A stretch of DNA of 64,000 nt from Phanerochaete sordida. Taxonomy: Eukaryota > Basidiomycota > Agaricomycetes > Polyporales > Phanerochaetaceae. Shown here one piece after another: positions 11,693 through 22,040 of the stretch; the first letter of the stretch is position 1; each line of letters starts with the position of its first letter. Under the pieces are notes generated by a model that was given only the letters and a program-made list of their open reading frames with translations, searched no databases and was not told the origin of the DNA. The position numbers were made by a program, and so were the translations under genes. The stretch covers positions 1,984,001-2,048,000 of the forward strand of contig BPQB01000001.1 in NCBI GenBank assembly GCA_019973155.2, read 5' to 3'.

Positions 11693-13381
11693 TCATCGGT
11701 TTTCCGCGCGCGCAGGTGCGACGAGCTCCTCGAAAATTTGCGCGTCGAGCTCGCGAAGCCGCGCGAATTCGTCCTGCGGGGCGCGGTCGGTCGGCGCCGC
11801 ATGCGCAGGACGCGGCGGCCACGCACCTTGGTGACAGAGGGACACGCCGCCGCGAGCGCCGCGCACGTGCCGCGCAGGGCCCGTCTGAGCTCGCGCGCAT
11901 CTGTGCGCAGGCACGCATTCAGTCGTGGTGACATCAGAGGTGGAAGCGGGATAACTACCGGGGTCGTCGGCACCAGACGCGGCGAGCTGCACCCAGCGGC
12001 GGCAGAGCCCGTCGAGGATTGTGCCCTTCCAGCGCAGCATGCGCGGCGCGCACGCAGCGATGACTGCGTCGAGGGCACGCAGCGCCGCGAGCTGGAGTGC
12101 GGGAGACGCGGCGTTCTCGGGCGCGGGCAGCACGATGTGCACGAGCTGCGCGACGAGCGGCTGCCGCGCGCGTGAGCGGCGGCCGACGCGTAGCACGGCG
12201 GGGCACGCACCTTGAGGTAGCGCGCGGCGCCGAGGCCGAGCGCACGCACGATGTCGGGGAGCGCCGCGACGGTGGCCTGGATGGTGTCTGGCTCGTCGGA
12301 GGCGTACAGCCAGACGGTCTCGATGAGGCCCTCGCCGAGCAGGCCCCAGAGCTGCTCGTATCGCTCCGCGGTCTCGGGGATAGTGCCATACTGGGCAAGC
12401 TTCAGCCAGGCCAGGATGACACCGCGGATAAGCTGTGGGGTTTGGGGCGTGCGGAGGAACGTGAGTGCGGTTTTGAAACTCTGCACGTCGAGATTAGCGT
12501 CGGCGAGCGCGTCGGCCGACGCGTAGCACGCACGGTGATAAGCAACCCGTTTATTCCTGTTCGGCGAAGGAGTTCCCCTGGCGCATTGTCTAGAAGGTGG
12601 TTCACGACCGGCAGGCTGAGGAGCCGGTATTTAATTTCGTAATCGTCGAGAAGCGTCATAACTGGTGGGACGACCAGATGCCACAGTTGCTCGAACGCAG
12701 CAGGCTAAATGACGTGAGCAGGGGCGGTTCGTGCGAAATCAAGCAACTCACGCGCATTTGGCGAATGCACCAATCTAGGACGTTTACTAGCCCCGGATGG
12801 CGTTTCCAGACCTGACCTTCGTAATGATCTTGGGCAGCATCCTGTCCTCCGATGGGGCGGTCGAGGGAGCGACCAGTGGCTTCGCTCACTCTGGGGTGGG
12901 CATTCAATTTGAACACGGCCTTTACATGCCGTGTGAGGATGACCTCGATAAGCCGCACGTCACCCTCTGCATAGGGCTCGAGGATCTCTGTGCATCCGAC
13001 TGTGAGCCGCGTCCAGGGAAGAAGCCGTGACGACATGCCTTGCGCCAATGTACGCGACGATTCGACAATCCAGGCACCTTCTCCGTCGAATTGCGCCGCC
13101 TTTGCAACCACCTCTGCTTTCTCCGTTAGGGTCAGGCTGTCCCGTTCGCGCAGTCGCTCCCGCAGTTCCACAAGGACCGAGGATGCCTTCTCCCGCCACT
13201 CCTCCAGTCGAACGATGAGCTTGGCGTCCTCTGTCGTGTCATACTGGCTGAATTCTGCCGGCACGTCGAGCTGCTGGAGGGGCTGGGACAGAGCAGCGTC
13301 GTCGACGGCCATGGTCACGCGGCAAGCCAGAGGCCGCGCGTAGGCGCCGTGCACGGGCAGAGCGTGCTTCGCGATCAGCAT
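11693..13381 (-). CDS. TTI2: TEL2-interacting protein 2 (TTI2) homologue
   Basis: Six exons on the minus strand: 13381..12752, 12704..12534, 12480..12211, 12160..11959, 11900..11827 and 11773..11693; 475 residues, all phases closing. The protein is all-helical in appearance. The family signature region is GMSSRLLPWTRLTVGCTEIL followed by HLVVPPVMTLLDDYEIKYRLL, LLRRTGINGLL and LTFLRTPQTPQLIRG, which fits TTI2 as I remember it. TTI2 forms the TTT complex with TEL2 and TTI1, an Hsp90 co-chaperone that stabilises PIK-related kinases such as TOR, ATM/ATR and Tra1. The donor of intron 4 (GTAGTT) is weak. The gene is divergent from SWD1 with only 134 bp between start codons. Confidence 0.75.
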
Positions 13382-13515
13382 GGTGGCGTGGGATACTGAT
13401 TGATCGAGGCTCCCCGCGCCTGGCCACGGCGCCTGCGCCCTTCGCAGCCACCGCCAACAGCCCGCGCGCCTCTGGTCGCCTCCTCTGTCCCTCGCCACCC
13501 GCCGCGCGCATAAAG
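13382..13515. promoter_or_regulatory. Shared divergent promoter of TTI2 and SWD1
   Basis: Only 134 bp separate the two start codons (13381 minus, 13516 plus), so this segment must hold the core promoters of both genes. It is GC-rich with no TATA box. I infer a nucleosome-free bidirectional promoter from the gene layout; nothing in the sequence proves co-regulation. Confidence 0.6.
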
Positions 13516-15317
13516 ATGAACGGCAAGCTCGGAGGTGCGTGCCCCCGCCGCGGCGCAATGACCGCGATCCCTGACGCGCGCCTGAAAGACCCGTTCACGA
13601 TCACGTACCCGACGCAGGTGCAGACCTCGCTGCATTCGCAGGCGACCTTTGCGCGTTTCGACCCCTCGGGCCGCTTCGTCGCCGCCGGCCGCGCAGACGG
13701 CTCCGCGCGCATCTGGGACCTCGACACCAAGTCCACCGTCCGCTGGCTCGAGGGCCACGTCAAGGGCGTCACCGCCGTCGAGTGAGCCCCGCCCCGCGCG
13801 CCGCACGCCCCGCACTGACGCGCACGCAGCTGGTCGCGCAACTCGCGCTACGTGCTCACCGCGTCCAAGGACTGGAACGTCGTTCTCTGGGACCTCGCGT
13901 CAGAGATCGACCCGCCGAAGCGCAAGAACATCATACGCTTCGACGCGCCCGTCGCGTCGGCCTCGTTCCATCCCCGCAACAGGCATGTCCGCCGCTCGTC
14001 GCGCCGTCTGTCCAGACTCATCTCCCAAGCGCAGTCAGATCCTGTTGGTATTGTTGACACCAGGAGACGCCTATATTGTGGACATGCGCCGGCAACATCG
14101 CTCACGCGTTGAACTATGCGAAGTCCAAGAAGACAGCGACGAAGAAGACCAGGGGCATCCGAAACAAAGCAGGCGAGACGGCCCGCATGCCTCGGCGTAC
14201 TTCCCTTCTGATAGATTACACAGGTCAATGCCTACTGTCGCACGCTTTGACCCTTCGGGGAAACATGTTTTCATCGGCACCTCGAACGGGCACCTGCTTG
14301 TGTTCAACACGCGAACAAAAACTGTACGTATATGACCGTGCGAATACCCGCCAAGTCCTAACGCTTTGGACAAAAGATGATCGCGAGACACAAGATTGCA
14401 GGCGCGGGCAGTATCAAAAGCTTTGAGTTCGCAAAGAACGGGCGGTCGGTCGATCCTTTTGTTCCGACTCGTTGCTCCAGTCCTCACAGAAGCACAGGCG
14501 GCTTGTGACAAACTCGCAAGACCGAACGTTACGCCAGTTCACGCTGCCGTTGTACGCTCCGCCTTCCGCCGACGGCACGTACATAGAGCAGGAGCTCGAG
14601 CCGACATACCGCTTCAGCGACCCGATCAACAGGGTGGCGTGGCACGGCATGTGCTACAGCCCCGACGGCGAGTGGCTCGCAGGCGGTGCGTCCCGGCCCG
14701 AAGTATACGTGGCGACCGCTGACCGGCGCCGCGTCACAGGTGCCGCTGACAACGCCACGCACAAAATTTACATCTGGGACGTTGGCAACGACGGCCAGTT
14801 CGTGACGGCGCTCGACGGCGGCCGCGAGCCGCTCGTGCACCTCCATGTGCGTATGCGCCACTCCGCGCCGCGGGCCAGCACGCTGACGCTTGCGCAGTGG
14901 CACCCGCACAAGCCCGCGATCGCGTCGACGACGAACCAGGGCAACGTCCTGATCTGGCACTGTCCCATGCCGGAGCGCTGGGGCGCGTTCGCGGGGGGCT
15001 TCGAAGAGGTGGACGAGAACATCGAGTACGAGGAGCGCGAAGACGAGTTCGACATCGTGCGTGACGTCGCGTTTTCTGCGGCCCGACGCTGACGCCCCTG
15101 CATTCAGGAGGACGAGCACGAGGCGGCGCTGCGCAGGCAGAAGGAGGAAGAGGAGGAGGTCGACATCCACAGCGTGGTCGTCGAGAAGCGCGGAGACTAC
15201 TGGAAGTGGAACGCCGCGGATGACGAAGACATCGCGTGGGCGGACGACGAGCCGGACGACGACCACGCTGGCTGGAAGCTGAAGATACTGCTCGAGGAGG
15301 AGGAGCCCATGGCGTGA
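13516..15317 (+). CDS. SWD1: COMPASS complex WD40 subunit SWD1 (RbBP5 homologue)
   Basis: Nine exons: 13516..13534, 13589..13781, 13830..13982, 14035..14323, 14377..14448, 14490..14685, 14740..14846, 14898..15056 and 15108..15317; 465 residues. It starts MNGKLGDPFTITYP and carries WD repeats (ATFARFDPSGRFVAAGRADG, YVLTASKDWNVVLWDL, VARFDPSGKHVFIGTSNGHL, KHRRLVTNSQDRTLRQF, HKPAIASTTNQGNVLIW). The acidic C-terminal region with EREDEFDI is typical of Swd1/RbBP5, the scaffold that joins the SET-domain methyltransferase to the WRAD module for histone H3K4 methylation in the nucleus. Two junctions are uncertain: intron 3 (13983..14034) reads best as GC-AG, and intron 5 (14449..14489) is short with a weak GTCGAT donor; an alternative acceptor sits at 14480. 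Confidence 0.87.
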
Positions 15318-16135
15318 CGCAGGGATGTCCGTCAGCGCGGGGCATTACATATGGCACGTCTGCGCGATTTGTCCAGGGGCGCGCCGGGTGTGGGAGCGGC
15401 TGCGACGTGTGTCCCGGAAATCTTACATATAGGCACGAATGCGGACGCGGGTAGCGACGTGTCTGGCGTGAGCAGCGGTTTGGGCGCGCACCGCCGCGGC
15501 ACAGCAGCGCACGTTGGGATAGGCTGCAACGTGGGTCGGACTGCCACCGACGGATGGATCCCCGGCCGCGGACGACGATCCAACGGTGGTTCATTCGCGA
15601 CGCCTCGGGGCCCCTTTCCGCGGTGCGTCAGTGCGTCCGCGCCGGGCCTGCGCCGATGCCTGGACCCGGGCCCTGCATGTCTGCCAAGCGTGGAATAAGC
15701 ATGTCGAAACGCGACGGTGGCCCGTCGATGACATCGCGCGTTGCGCAGCGCGTACGTGAGCGGAGGTGTCGCCGCTGGGGCGAGGGTGCTGCCGGTGCGC
15801 CGCGTGCGTGTGGGTATTGGCAACGCCGTGTCAGAAAAAATTCGCAGCGGCGGTGGCCAGGTGTAAATTGCGCAGCGGGTGGCGGGAGTGGCCTGAAAGG
15901 AGACAAGAGGCTGGAGAGCGTCGCGCGCCCACAAAGACCCACAGCACGTGCGCGGCCGTGACGGGGCGTGGCGTGACAGGGGGAAGCGACGGGCGACCTC
16001 AAGTTTTGGGCGACTTGCCTTTTTTCCGCACGACTCCTCAGTTCTATCCGCTCAGAACGCTCCCATTGCCAACGCACCGCCCGCAGCCGCCAGAGCTCGC
16101 CTCGTCGTCGTCAAGGGCAGCACACACGCTCCATT
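15318..16135. other. Intergenic region (SWD1 3' UTR and cyclin promoter)
   Basis: About 0.8 kb with no ORF that carries a motif. Both flanking genes point right, so it holds the 3' end of SWD1 transcripts and the promoter of the cyclin gene. No TATA box or repeat stands out. Confidence 0.4.
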
Positions 16136-17623
16136 ATGCTCGCATTGGCACCGCCAGTACAGCAGCACCCATCCGTCTCGTATTCCCAGCCCGCATCCGC
16201 TTCTTCCTCCACACGCCCGTCGCGATCTGCTTCTCGGCGGTCCTCCTCGTACAGCTCATCATCTGCCGCTGCCTCCTCTTCCGCCTCCACCGTGACTGCA
16301 CCACCCAACGTGAGGGCTTCCACCCAGGAGGGCCCCTCTTCGCCGCGTCGAACAGGATCGCAGCACCTGCCGTCCAGCGCGCAGTACCATGCCTCCTATG
16401 CCTCGCAGAACGGAAGCGGCCACCACGCGGGCGACGGGTACTATGCCGCAGAGGGCGCAGAGGGCAGTAGATCGGCCCTAAGACCGAATCCAGAGCCTGC
16501 CGTCGACGTCCACGCCTACGATCCGCACGAACTCCTCCGCTTGCTGGCATCCTTGCTCACGCAAATCGCCACGACGAACGACGGCCTGCACGGACGCGAC
16601 CTGTCGCCGGCCTACCAGCTGCACGCCGCCAGCTCGCCGAGCTCCCCAACATCCGATGCGCATCAGCCTCCTATATGGTTCACGCTGACTACCGCGTCGC
16701 GATCCGCCCTCTCGAGCAACATGTCGCTGACGTTCCACGCACGGAACGTCCCGACGATCACGCTCGAGATGTACCTCCTCCGCATCCTCAAGTACTGCCC
16801 CGCCAGTAACGAGGTCTTCCTGTCGTTGCTCGTGTACTTTGACCGCATGTCGAAGCTGGCGAAGGAGGCGTGTGGGAAGGCCTTTGTGATAGATTCGTAC
16901 AATATACATCGGCTTGTCATTGCAGGGGTCACAGTGGCGAGCAAGTTCTTCAGCGATGTCTTCTACACCAACTCCCGTTACGCCAAGGTTCGTCTCATGT
17001 CGTGTTTCCTGCTGTGGCGTCTTTCGCTGACTCATCGGTTCCAGGTGGGCGGCCTGCCCCAGCACGAGCTCAACCAGCTCGAGCTGCAGTTCCTGCTCCT
17101 CAACGACTTTCGATTAATGATCTCGGCGGAGGAGATGCAACGCTACGCAGAGCAGTTGATCCAGTTCTCCCAGTCAAACCGCCACCAAGCCTCTCCCGCC
17201 GCCTCCCCACTGCCCTCGCCCGTGCCCCCAATCCATCAGTCGCCCGCACGCCCCTCGAATTTCATGGTGCCCCCCAGCCGCGAGCCGAGCCATCACGAGG
17301 CGGGGCATCAGACTCCACAGGTCGGGCCCCGCATGGCGTACGGGCGGTCGTCCGGCTCGTACTCGAGCGCGTACTCGACTGCCGAATCGGAGACGGCCAG
17401 CGAGGCGGGCACGGAGACGGACTTTGACGGGAGCACGGACGACGAGCCGACGATCCGGCCGTCGCACTCGTCTGCGTCCTCGGAGACGATGAGCCTGCGC
17501 TCCGCGGGCGACGCGGACTCGATCTACACGGACGACGGGGACAGGAGCGAGGTGGACGCGGGCGCGGAGGCGCACACGCCGAGCGAGACGTCGATGCGGG
17601 ACTATAGGATGATGAGCCCGTAA
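16136..17623 (+). CDS. PHO80-like cyclin (Pho85-type CDK partner)
   Basis: Exons 16136..16987 and 17045..17623; 476 residues. Residues 1-130 are Ser/Ala-rich and disordered. The cyclin box (about 195-345) follows the Pho80 pattern closely: FHARNVPTITLEMYLLRILKY, then SLLVYFDRMSKLA, IDSYNIHRLVIAGVTVASKFF, TNSRYAKVGGLPQHELNQLE and FLLLNDFRLMIS. A long acidic Ser-rich tail rich in Asp/Glu follows. Pho80-type cyclins activate a Pho85-class kinase in phosphate and nutrient signalling, mainly in the nucleus. The single 57-nt intron (16988..17044) is a multiple of three without stops, so an unspliced form would add 19 residues inside the cyclin box; I splice it because the YAK-VGG junction matches the family. 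Confidence 0.88.
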   Translation: MLALAPPVQQHPSVSYSQPASASSSTRPSRSASRRSSSYSSSSAAASSSASTVTAPPNVRASTQEGPSSPRRTGSQHLPSSAQYHASYASQNGSGHHAGDGYYAAEGAEGSRSALRPNPEPAVDVHAYDPHELLRLLASLLTQIATTNDGLHGRDLSPAYQLHAASSPSSPTSDAHQPPIWFTLTTASRSALSSNMSLTFHARNVPTITLEMYLLRILKYCPASNEVFLSLLVYFDRMSKLAKEACGKAFVIDSYNIHRLVIAGVTVASKFFSDVFYTNSRYAKVRLMSCFLLWRLSLTHRFQVGGLPQHELNQLELQFLLLNDFRLMISAEEMQRYAEQLIQFSQSNRHQASPAASPLPSPVPPIHQSPARPSNFMVPPSREPSHHEAGHQTPQVGPRMAYGRSSGSYSSAYSTAESETASEAGTETDFDGSTDDEPTIRPSHSSASSETMSLRSAGDADSIYTDDGDRSEVDAGAEAHTPSETSMRDYRMMSP

Positions 17624-17999
17624 GGCAGCAGGCACTGTCGAACCACACCATGGATCGAAGATTTAGATCGCAATCTGCTAGAAGACAACGATGCAATTCC
17701 GGCGCTGATACCTGTACTCACTACGGTCGGTCTTGTATGTATGCATTGCTATATGGACCGTGTATTAATAGTCTTTCTCTCCACTGTCATTCATGGTGTG
17801 GAGGTCGGGACCGTAGTATCGTTTTTGCTGTCATGTGAAGTAACCTACCCTCGATATTTAGTACGACTCAGCTGGCCCATTTCCATTAAGCGTTCGTTTC
17901 CCGAGATTCCATAGACATTAAATCCATATTGCGCATGTTCTGGAGGTGGGTATGCAGTCCGAGGCTCGAGCCGTGAGATCTAAGTTAGCGTAAATTACA
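17624..17999. other. Convergent 3' intergenic region
   Basis: 376 bp between the stop codons of two converging genes (PHO80-like cyclin and GTB1). It is more AT-rich than the surroundings, as expected for 3' UTRs and polyadenylation regions. No gene is seen. Confidence 0.5.
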
Positions 18000-20181
18000 T
18001 TATAGTTCTTCCCTCTTTCTCTCGTGATCCTCGGGAGGGAGACACAGGGCCGGAGTGGTGCCTGTGAACTGGTACTCGCATTTCTCAAGCTCCTGCACGG
18101 ACAGGATCGCGTTCTCTGTGCCGCAGGTCCACACGAGCTGCGCCGCGTGTCAGCCTGCTGCCGCGCAGACGCGTGACGCACACGAGCACTCACCTGGACG
18201 CTGCGCTGGGGCCCGTTCCAGCACTTCGTGCCGCGGGTGTAGTACTGCTTGCCGTAGGCCTCTGGCGAGCCGGGCTCGACGCCCTCCGCGTCGTTCCACC
18301 GGTCGAAGTGGCTGCATGGAGGCTAATGAGCGGCGAAACCCCACGACGTGCAAAAGGCACGCACCCGAGGCTGAACGTCGAGCCGCCGTTGTTGGGCTTC
18401 TGCTTCGCCTCGCCGAAGAGGCACACCTCATAGGTGTAACTTCGCGGCACGGGGTGTCAGCTGCCAGGCATTAAGGGGCCTGCGTGGGATAGACTCACTC
18501 GCCGGTGTTCTTCTCGAGGCAGGTGCCCTGGAGCTTCTTCCACTCGCCCTCACGACCGAACCATTTCGGGTCGAACAGGCGGGACAGCTCCTGCTCCGCG
18601 TTCGACTTCTCCCGCTCTGCGTTGCGGAGGTCGTTCTCCGCGCTGCTCAGAGCCTGCTTGGCACGGCTGGTGTCTGGACAGGAAGGTCAGTGCGGAGAAT
18701 TAGTATGTGAATGGATCAAGCCACTTGCCCGCGGATTCACCACCCTGGGAACCACCCTTGATGATACCGAAGGTCTTCAGCCAGGTCAGGAGGCTGTCCT
18801 TGACGGCCTCAAACTGCGGCAAAAGCGCATCTGGAACGTATGCGCTCACGTCAAAGACTGCAGCGCGTGTTGGAAACCCGGTGTAATGCGGTGCAAGGTA
18901 AACACTCACGAACGGACTCCTCAGAGGGCGAGCCGATATGTCTGTCATGCTCGATGAGGAGGGACTCATAGTCGGTGTCAAGTACCGCTGGCAGCTCCTT
19001 CTCGAGCTCCTCAGCGGAAAGGATGCCATCCTCTTCGTCGTCTTCCTCTACCGCGTCGCTGCCCAGCTCCTCTTCGGTGGCCTCCTCATCCTTCTTGACA
19101 TCGTTGATGTGTGGCAGTCCGGCAAGGAACTCCCAGCCGCGGACTGCCTCAAGGACAGCCATGTCCTGGTAGTTCGGGTTGTATCCGGAGCGGAGGTTGG
19201 TCAGAATGTCCCCAAGCTCCTTCTCGCGCTCGAGGTGCTTCTCGTGCTCTCGCTGCAGTGACTTCAGAACCTGATGCTGCTTCAGCATAGCCTGGTATAG
19301 TGCTATGGGAGGCTTCAGTCAGCGGGCACAGCGCAATTCGCAGTTGCAGTGTCCACGTACGGGACTGCTTCTTGTGTTCCAGCGCAGCCAGAGAGAGGGA
19401 CTCGGTCCTCTCCACGAGGTCTAGGGATGAAACACATGAGTGTCAGACGTTACAGCAGCTGTGTGTCACTCACCCTTCAGACGGTCCACTTCCTTTTGTT
19501 TGGTCGCGACCTCTTGTGCAGAAGTCGCGACTACGTCCTCCAGCCGCTTCTTCTCTTTCTGAGCGAACGTGATGTACGATGCGCGTATCTTCGAGCCCTA
19601 TAACGCACGCACTTCAGAATTGTAGCATGCCGAAGTAAAGGGCTTGTGAACTGACAGTCTTCCTCAGTTTCCGTTCAGCCTCTTGCTTGGCCCTGTAGGC
19701 CGCGCCAACCTCCTTGCAAGTATTCTTGCACACGCCAGGTCGCTCGTCGGAGCCGTCACAGCATTCCGGCTCTTGAGTGCCTTTAGTACACATTTATACG
19801 TACGAGCAGCTAGGACACGTACCGCAGAGGCCGTCGTTCACTCTCGAGCTGGCGATGAGGGCACCAATGTGCCCTTCGTTTGCGCAATAGAACCTGGTAT
19901 TGGGGCATGCGCCGGTACCTATTACATGCTATGAGATACAGACCGAGACGAAAGTCCTCGCGCCTCAGCTGACCGGGTTCGTCGCTGCCGTCTGCACAGT
20001 CGCAGAAGTCATCATTCACGGCGGACCAAGCAATCTCCTTGGAACCGTCCAGACAGGCCCAGGTAGACTTTGAGCTGGGGGAATATTTGGCAAGTAGGCT
20101 AGGTGGCACTCCGTGAGTCTTCTCGACCGCAGCGAGGGCAGAGAGAGGCAGAGCAAGCAATATCCAGGATACAGGCAGCAT
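18000..20181 (-). CDS. GTB1: Glucosidase II beta subunit (ER glycoprotein quality control)
   Basis: Eleven exons on the minus strand: 20181..19974, 19918..19823, 19771..19656, 19597..19474, 19420..19361, 19302..18910, 18857..18729, 18673..18499, 18439..18365, 18311..18194 and 18137..18000; 543 residues. A signal peptide (residues ~1-18, WILLALPLSALAA) is followed by two LDL-receptor class A-like modules (CDCADGSDEPG, CCDGSDERPGVC), a long Glu/Lys-rich coiled-coil region, an acidic segment and a C-terminal MRH lectin domain (DYTYEVCLFGEA ... NGPQRSVQLVWTCGTENAI ... CEYQFTGTTPALC). The beta subunit recruits and retains the catalytic alpha subunit, which trims glucose from N-glycans in the ER. 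The protein ends in REEL, a possible HDEL-like retrieval signal. Intron 7 (18674..18728) has a canonical GC donor (GCAAGT). RPS25 starts divergently 173 bp away. Confidence 0.93.
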
Positions 20182-20354
20182 CGCGGTCGCCGCACCGAGG
20201 CTCGACGTGACGTGGACAGAGTGAGGACGAGCGCCCGACGCGTCCAAAGCGTGACTTCCCCGCAGAAGCGCCCATATCGCTTAGTCAGCATTTGGCGCAG
20301 ATAGGTGAGGGGTGTACTCGAGGCGACGACCACGACGACCGGGCCCGCAAGACA
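20182..20354. promoter_or_regulatory. Shared divergent promoter of GTB1 and RPS25
   Basis: 173 bp between the GTB1 start (minus) and the RPS25 start (plus) must serve both genes. I see no TATA box. The assignment is by layout only. Confidence 0.55.
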
Positions 20355-20885
20355 ATGGTGAGCACACCTCTGACAGTCTGGCCGACCCTCTTAGAGTGCA
20401 GGGAACGATGCTATCGCTGGATTCCGTCGCTCGAAGACGAGGATTACGCTGGATGGGTCGCGCCCGTGCCGGATGAAGCAGTCTCGCTCACAATGGATTC
20501 CCTCCCCTAGGCCAAAGCTAAGGGAGCAGCGCCCACATCCTCGAGCGGCGGCAAGGCCGCCAAGAAGAAGAAGTGGTCCAAGGGCAAGGTCAAGGACAAG
20601 GCCCAGCACGCTGTTACCCTCGACAAGGCGCTGTTCGACCGTATCATGAAGGAGGTCCCCACCTTCCGCTTCATCTCCCAGAGCATCCTCATTGAGAGGC
20701 TCAAAATCAACGGCTCGTTGTCGCGCATTGCCATCAGGCACTTGGAGAAGGAGGGCTTGATCAAGCGGATTGTCCACCACAGCGGCCAGCTCATTTACAG
20801 TGCGTATTGTTGTGCTTTTGTCATATGGCACGCTTTCTGACAGAATGGTCCTGCAGCGCGGTCGAGCGGCGGTGGCACAGACTAA
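20355..20885 (+). CDS. RPS25: 40S ribosomal protein S25 (eS25)
   Basis: Exons 20355..20357 (only the ATG), 20511..20799 and 20857..20885; 106 residues. The spliced protein reads [15 protein letters not shown], a Lys-rich stretch, then the eS25 winged-helix core ([57 protein letters not shown]). It is a component of the small ribosomal subunit. The first intron (153 nt) begins directly after the start codon, an arrangement seen in fungal ribosomal protein genes. The second intron uses the acceptor CTGCAG at 20856, because that junction alone gives the conserved LIYTR end. Family length is about 105 residues, which fits. Confidence 0.93.
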
Positions 20886-22040
20886 ACTCTCTACCACCCA
20901 TTATCATCCGTCTTTGCTGTCGCTTTCTGCTCTTCCATGCATATGTATATCGGCCCCCATCAATAAAGCATGCCCCGACATGTCCGCTGAACTTTGTTGT
21001 ATTGTCCGATTCAGATACACCGTAAGACACCTGTTCGCTCTGACCGGAGAGCCTTGTAATAACCGATGCGAACGTAAGGGGGTAGGAAGATCTGGAGAGA
21101 ATGTCCGACGACTACGAGGGTGTCGGTCATGATTGAGGATGCACAGCCGGTTCGTCGGACAGCGCAGCAGCGTGGCAGCGCGGGGGCGCAGCTGTACGAT
21201 AGCGCGTAGTTGTATGTGCAGCCGGAATTCTCGGCCTGCGCACTGAAACCGCGGCGCAGAAAATAGATGACAGGTGTGACTGGGCATCGGCCGCCGCATG
21301 GACGCAAGAGTCAGAGCCGACCCGCCCTGTGCCTGCGTAGCTTTGCGGAACATGCGTGGAGGGACGATGTGCGCTGGAACAGCCGGGGAGCGGTCTCAGA
21401 TCCGCCCCCAGGAACGCCTGCACCGGAGTAAAGGGGTCTGAGCACACACGGGGATAGCAAGACCACCTGCGGGCTGATGTGGCAGCCTGGTCGCAGCGCC
21501 GCGCGGTGCGGAGTGTCGCGGCGGGAGATGGCGATGGGCGGCGACATGCTGCGGCGGTGTGGTTACGGGAGATCGATTGTTGTGCATAATAAAAGAACGG
21601 CGGCGGCAGCGGCGACGACGACGGGGCCAGCGAGGGGCTGCGAGGGACGAGGGCCGGGTGGCGCTGAGCCGGGACGAGCCCGAAATTGTATTTCCACCGT
21701 CTGGGAGCACTCGAGCGAGTGGCCGCCCGCCAAGTTACCGCGGCTGCGAATTCTTAGACCCATCGGAATACCGCGTCTGGCCCTCTGTCACATCTTAGCC
21801 CCGTTCTAATCTGCTTTTGACTCGCCACCCTCCCGGCTCGCCCGATGCTTTGCCACACCGCGATCATCCCAGGTTCTACCGCCGAGATGCTCCCAACGCT
21901 TCAAATACCCACACCTCCCCGCCTTGTCCTCTCTCCTCCGCCCCCCTTTGTCCCTCACAGCCCGTGCTGCGTGTTCAGCGGCCCCCCTTTGGCACTGCGG
22001 CCTCGCTCTCCGTAAGCACTACGCACCCCCAGCGGTATAA
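20886..22040. other. Intergenic region without a recognisable gene
   Basis: About 1.15 kb between RPS25 and the next cyclin gene, both on the plus strand. ORFs here are short and lack motifs. The last 150 bp are rich in pyrimidines and probably include the cyclin promoter and leader. Confidence 0.45.

Noticed and set aside
14529..15594. Long minus-strand ORFs (245 and 286 codons) opposite SWD1
   Set aside because: They are antisense shadows of SWD1 exons; the plus strand carries recognisable WD repeats.
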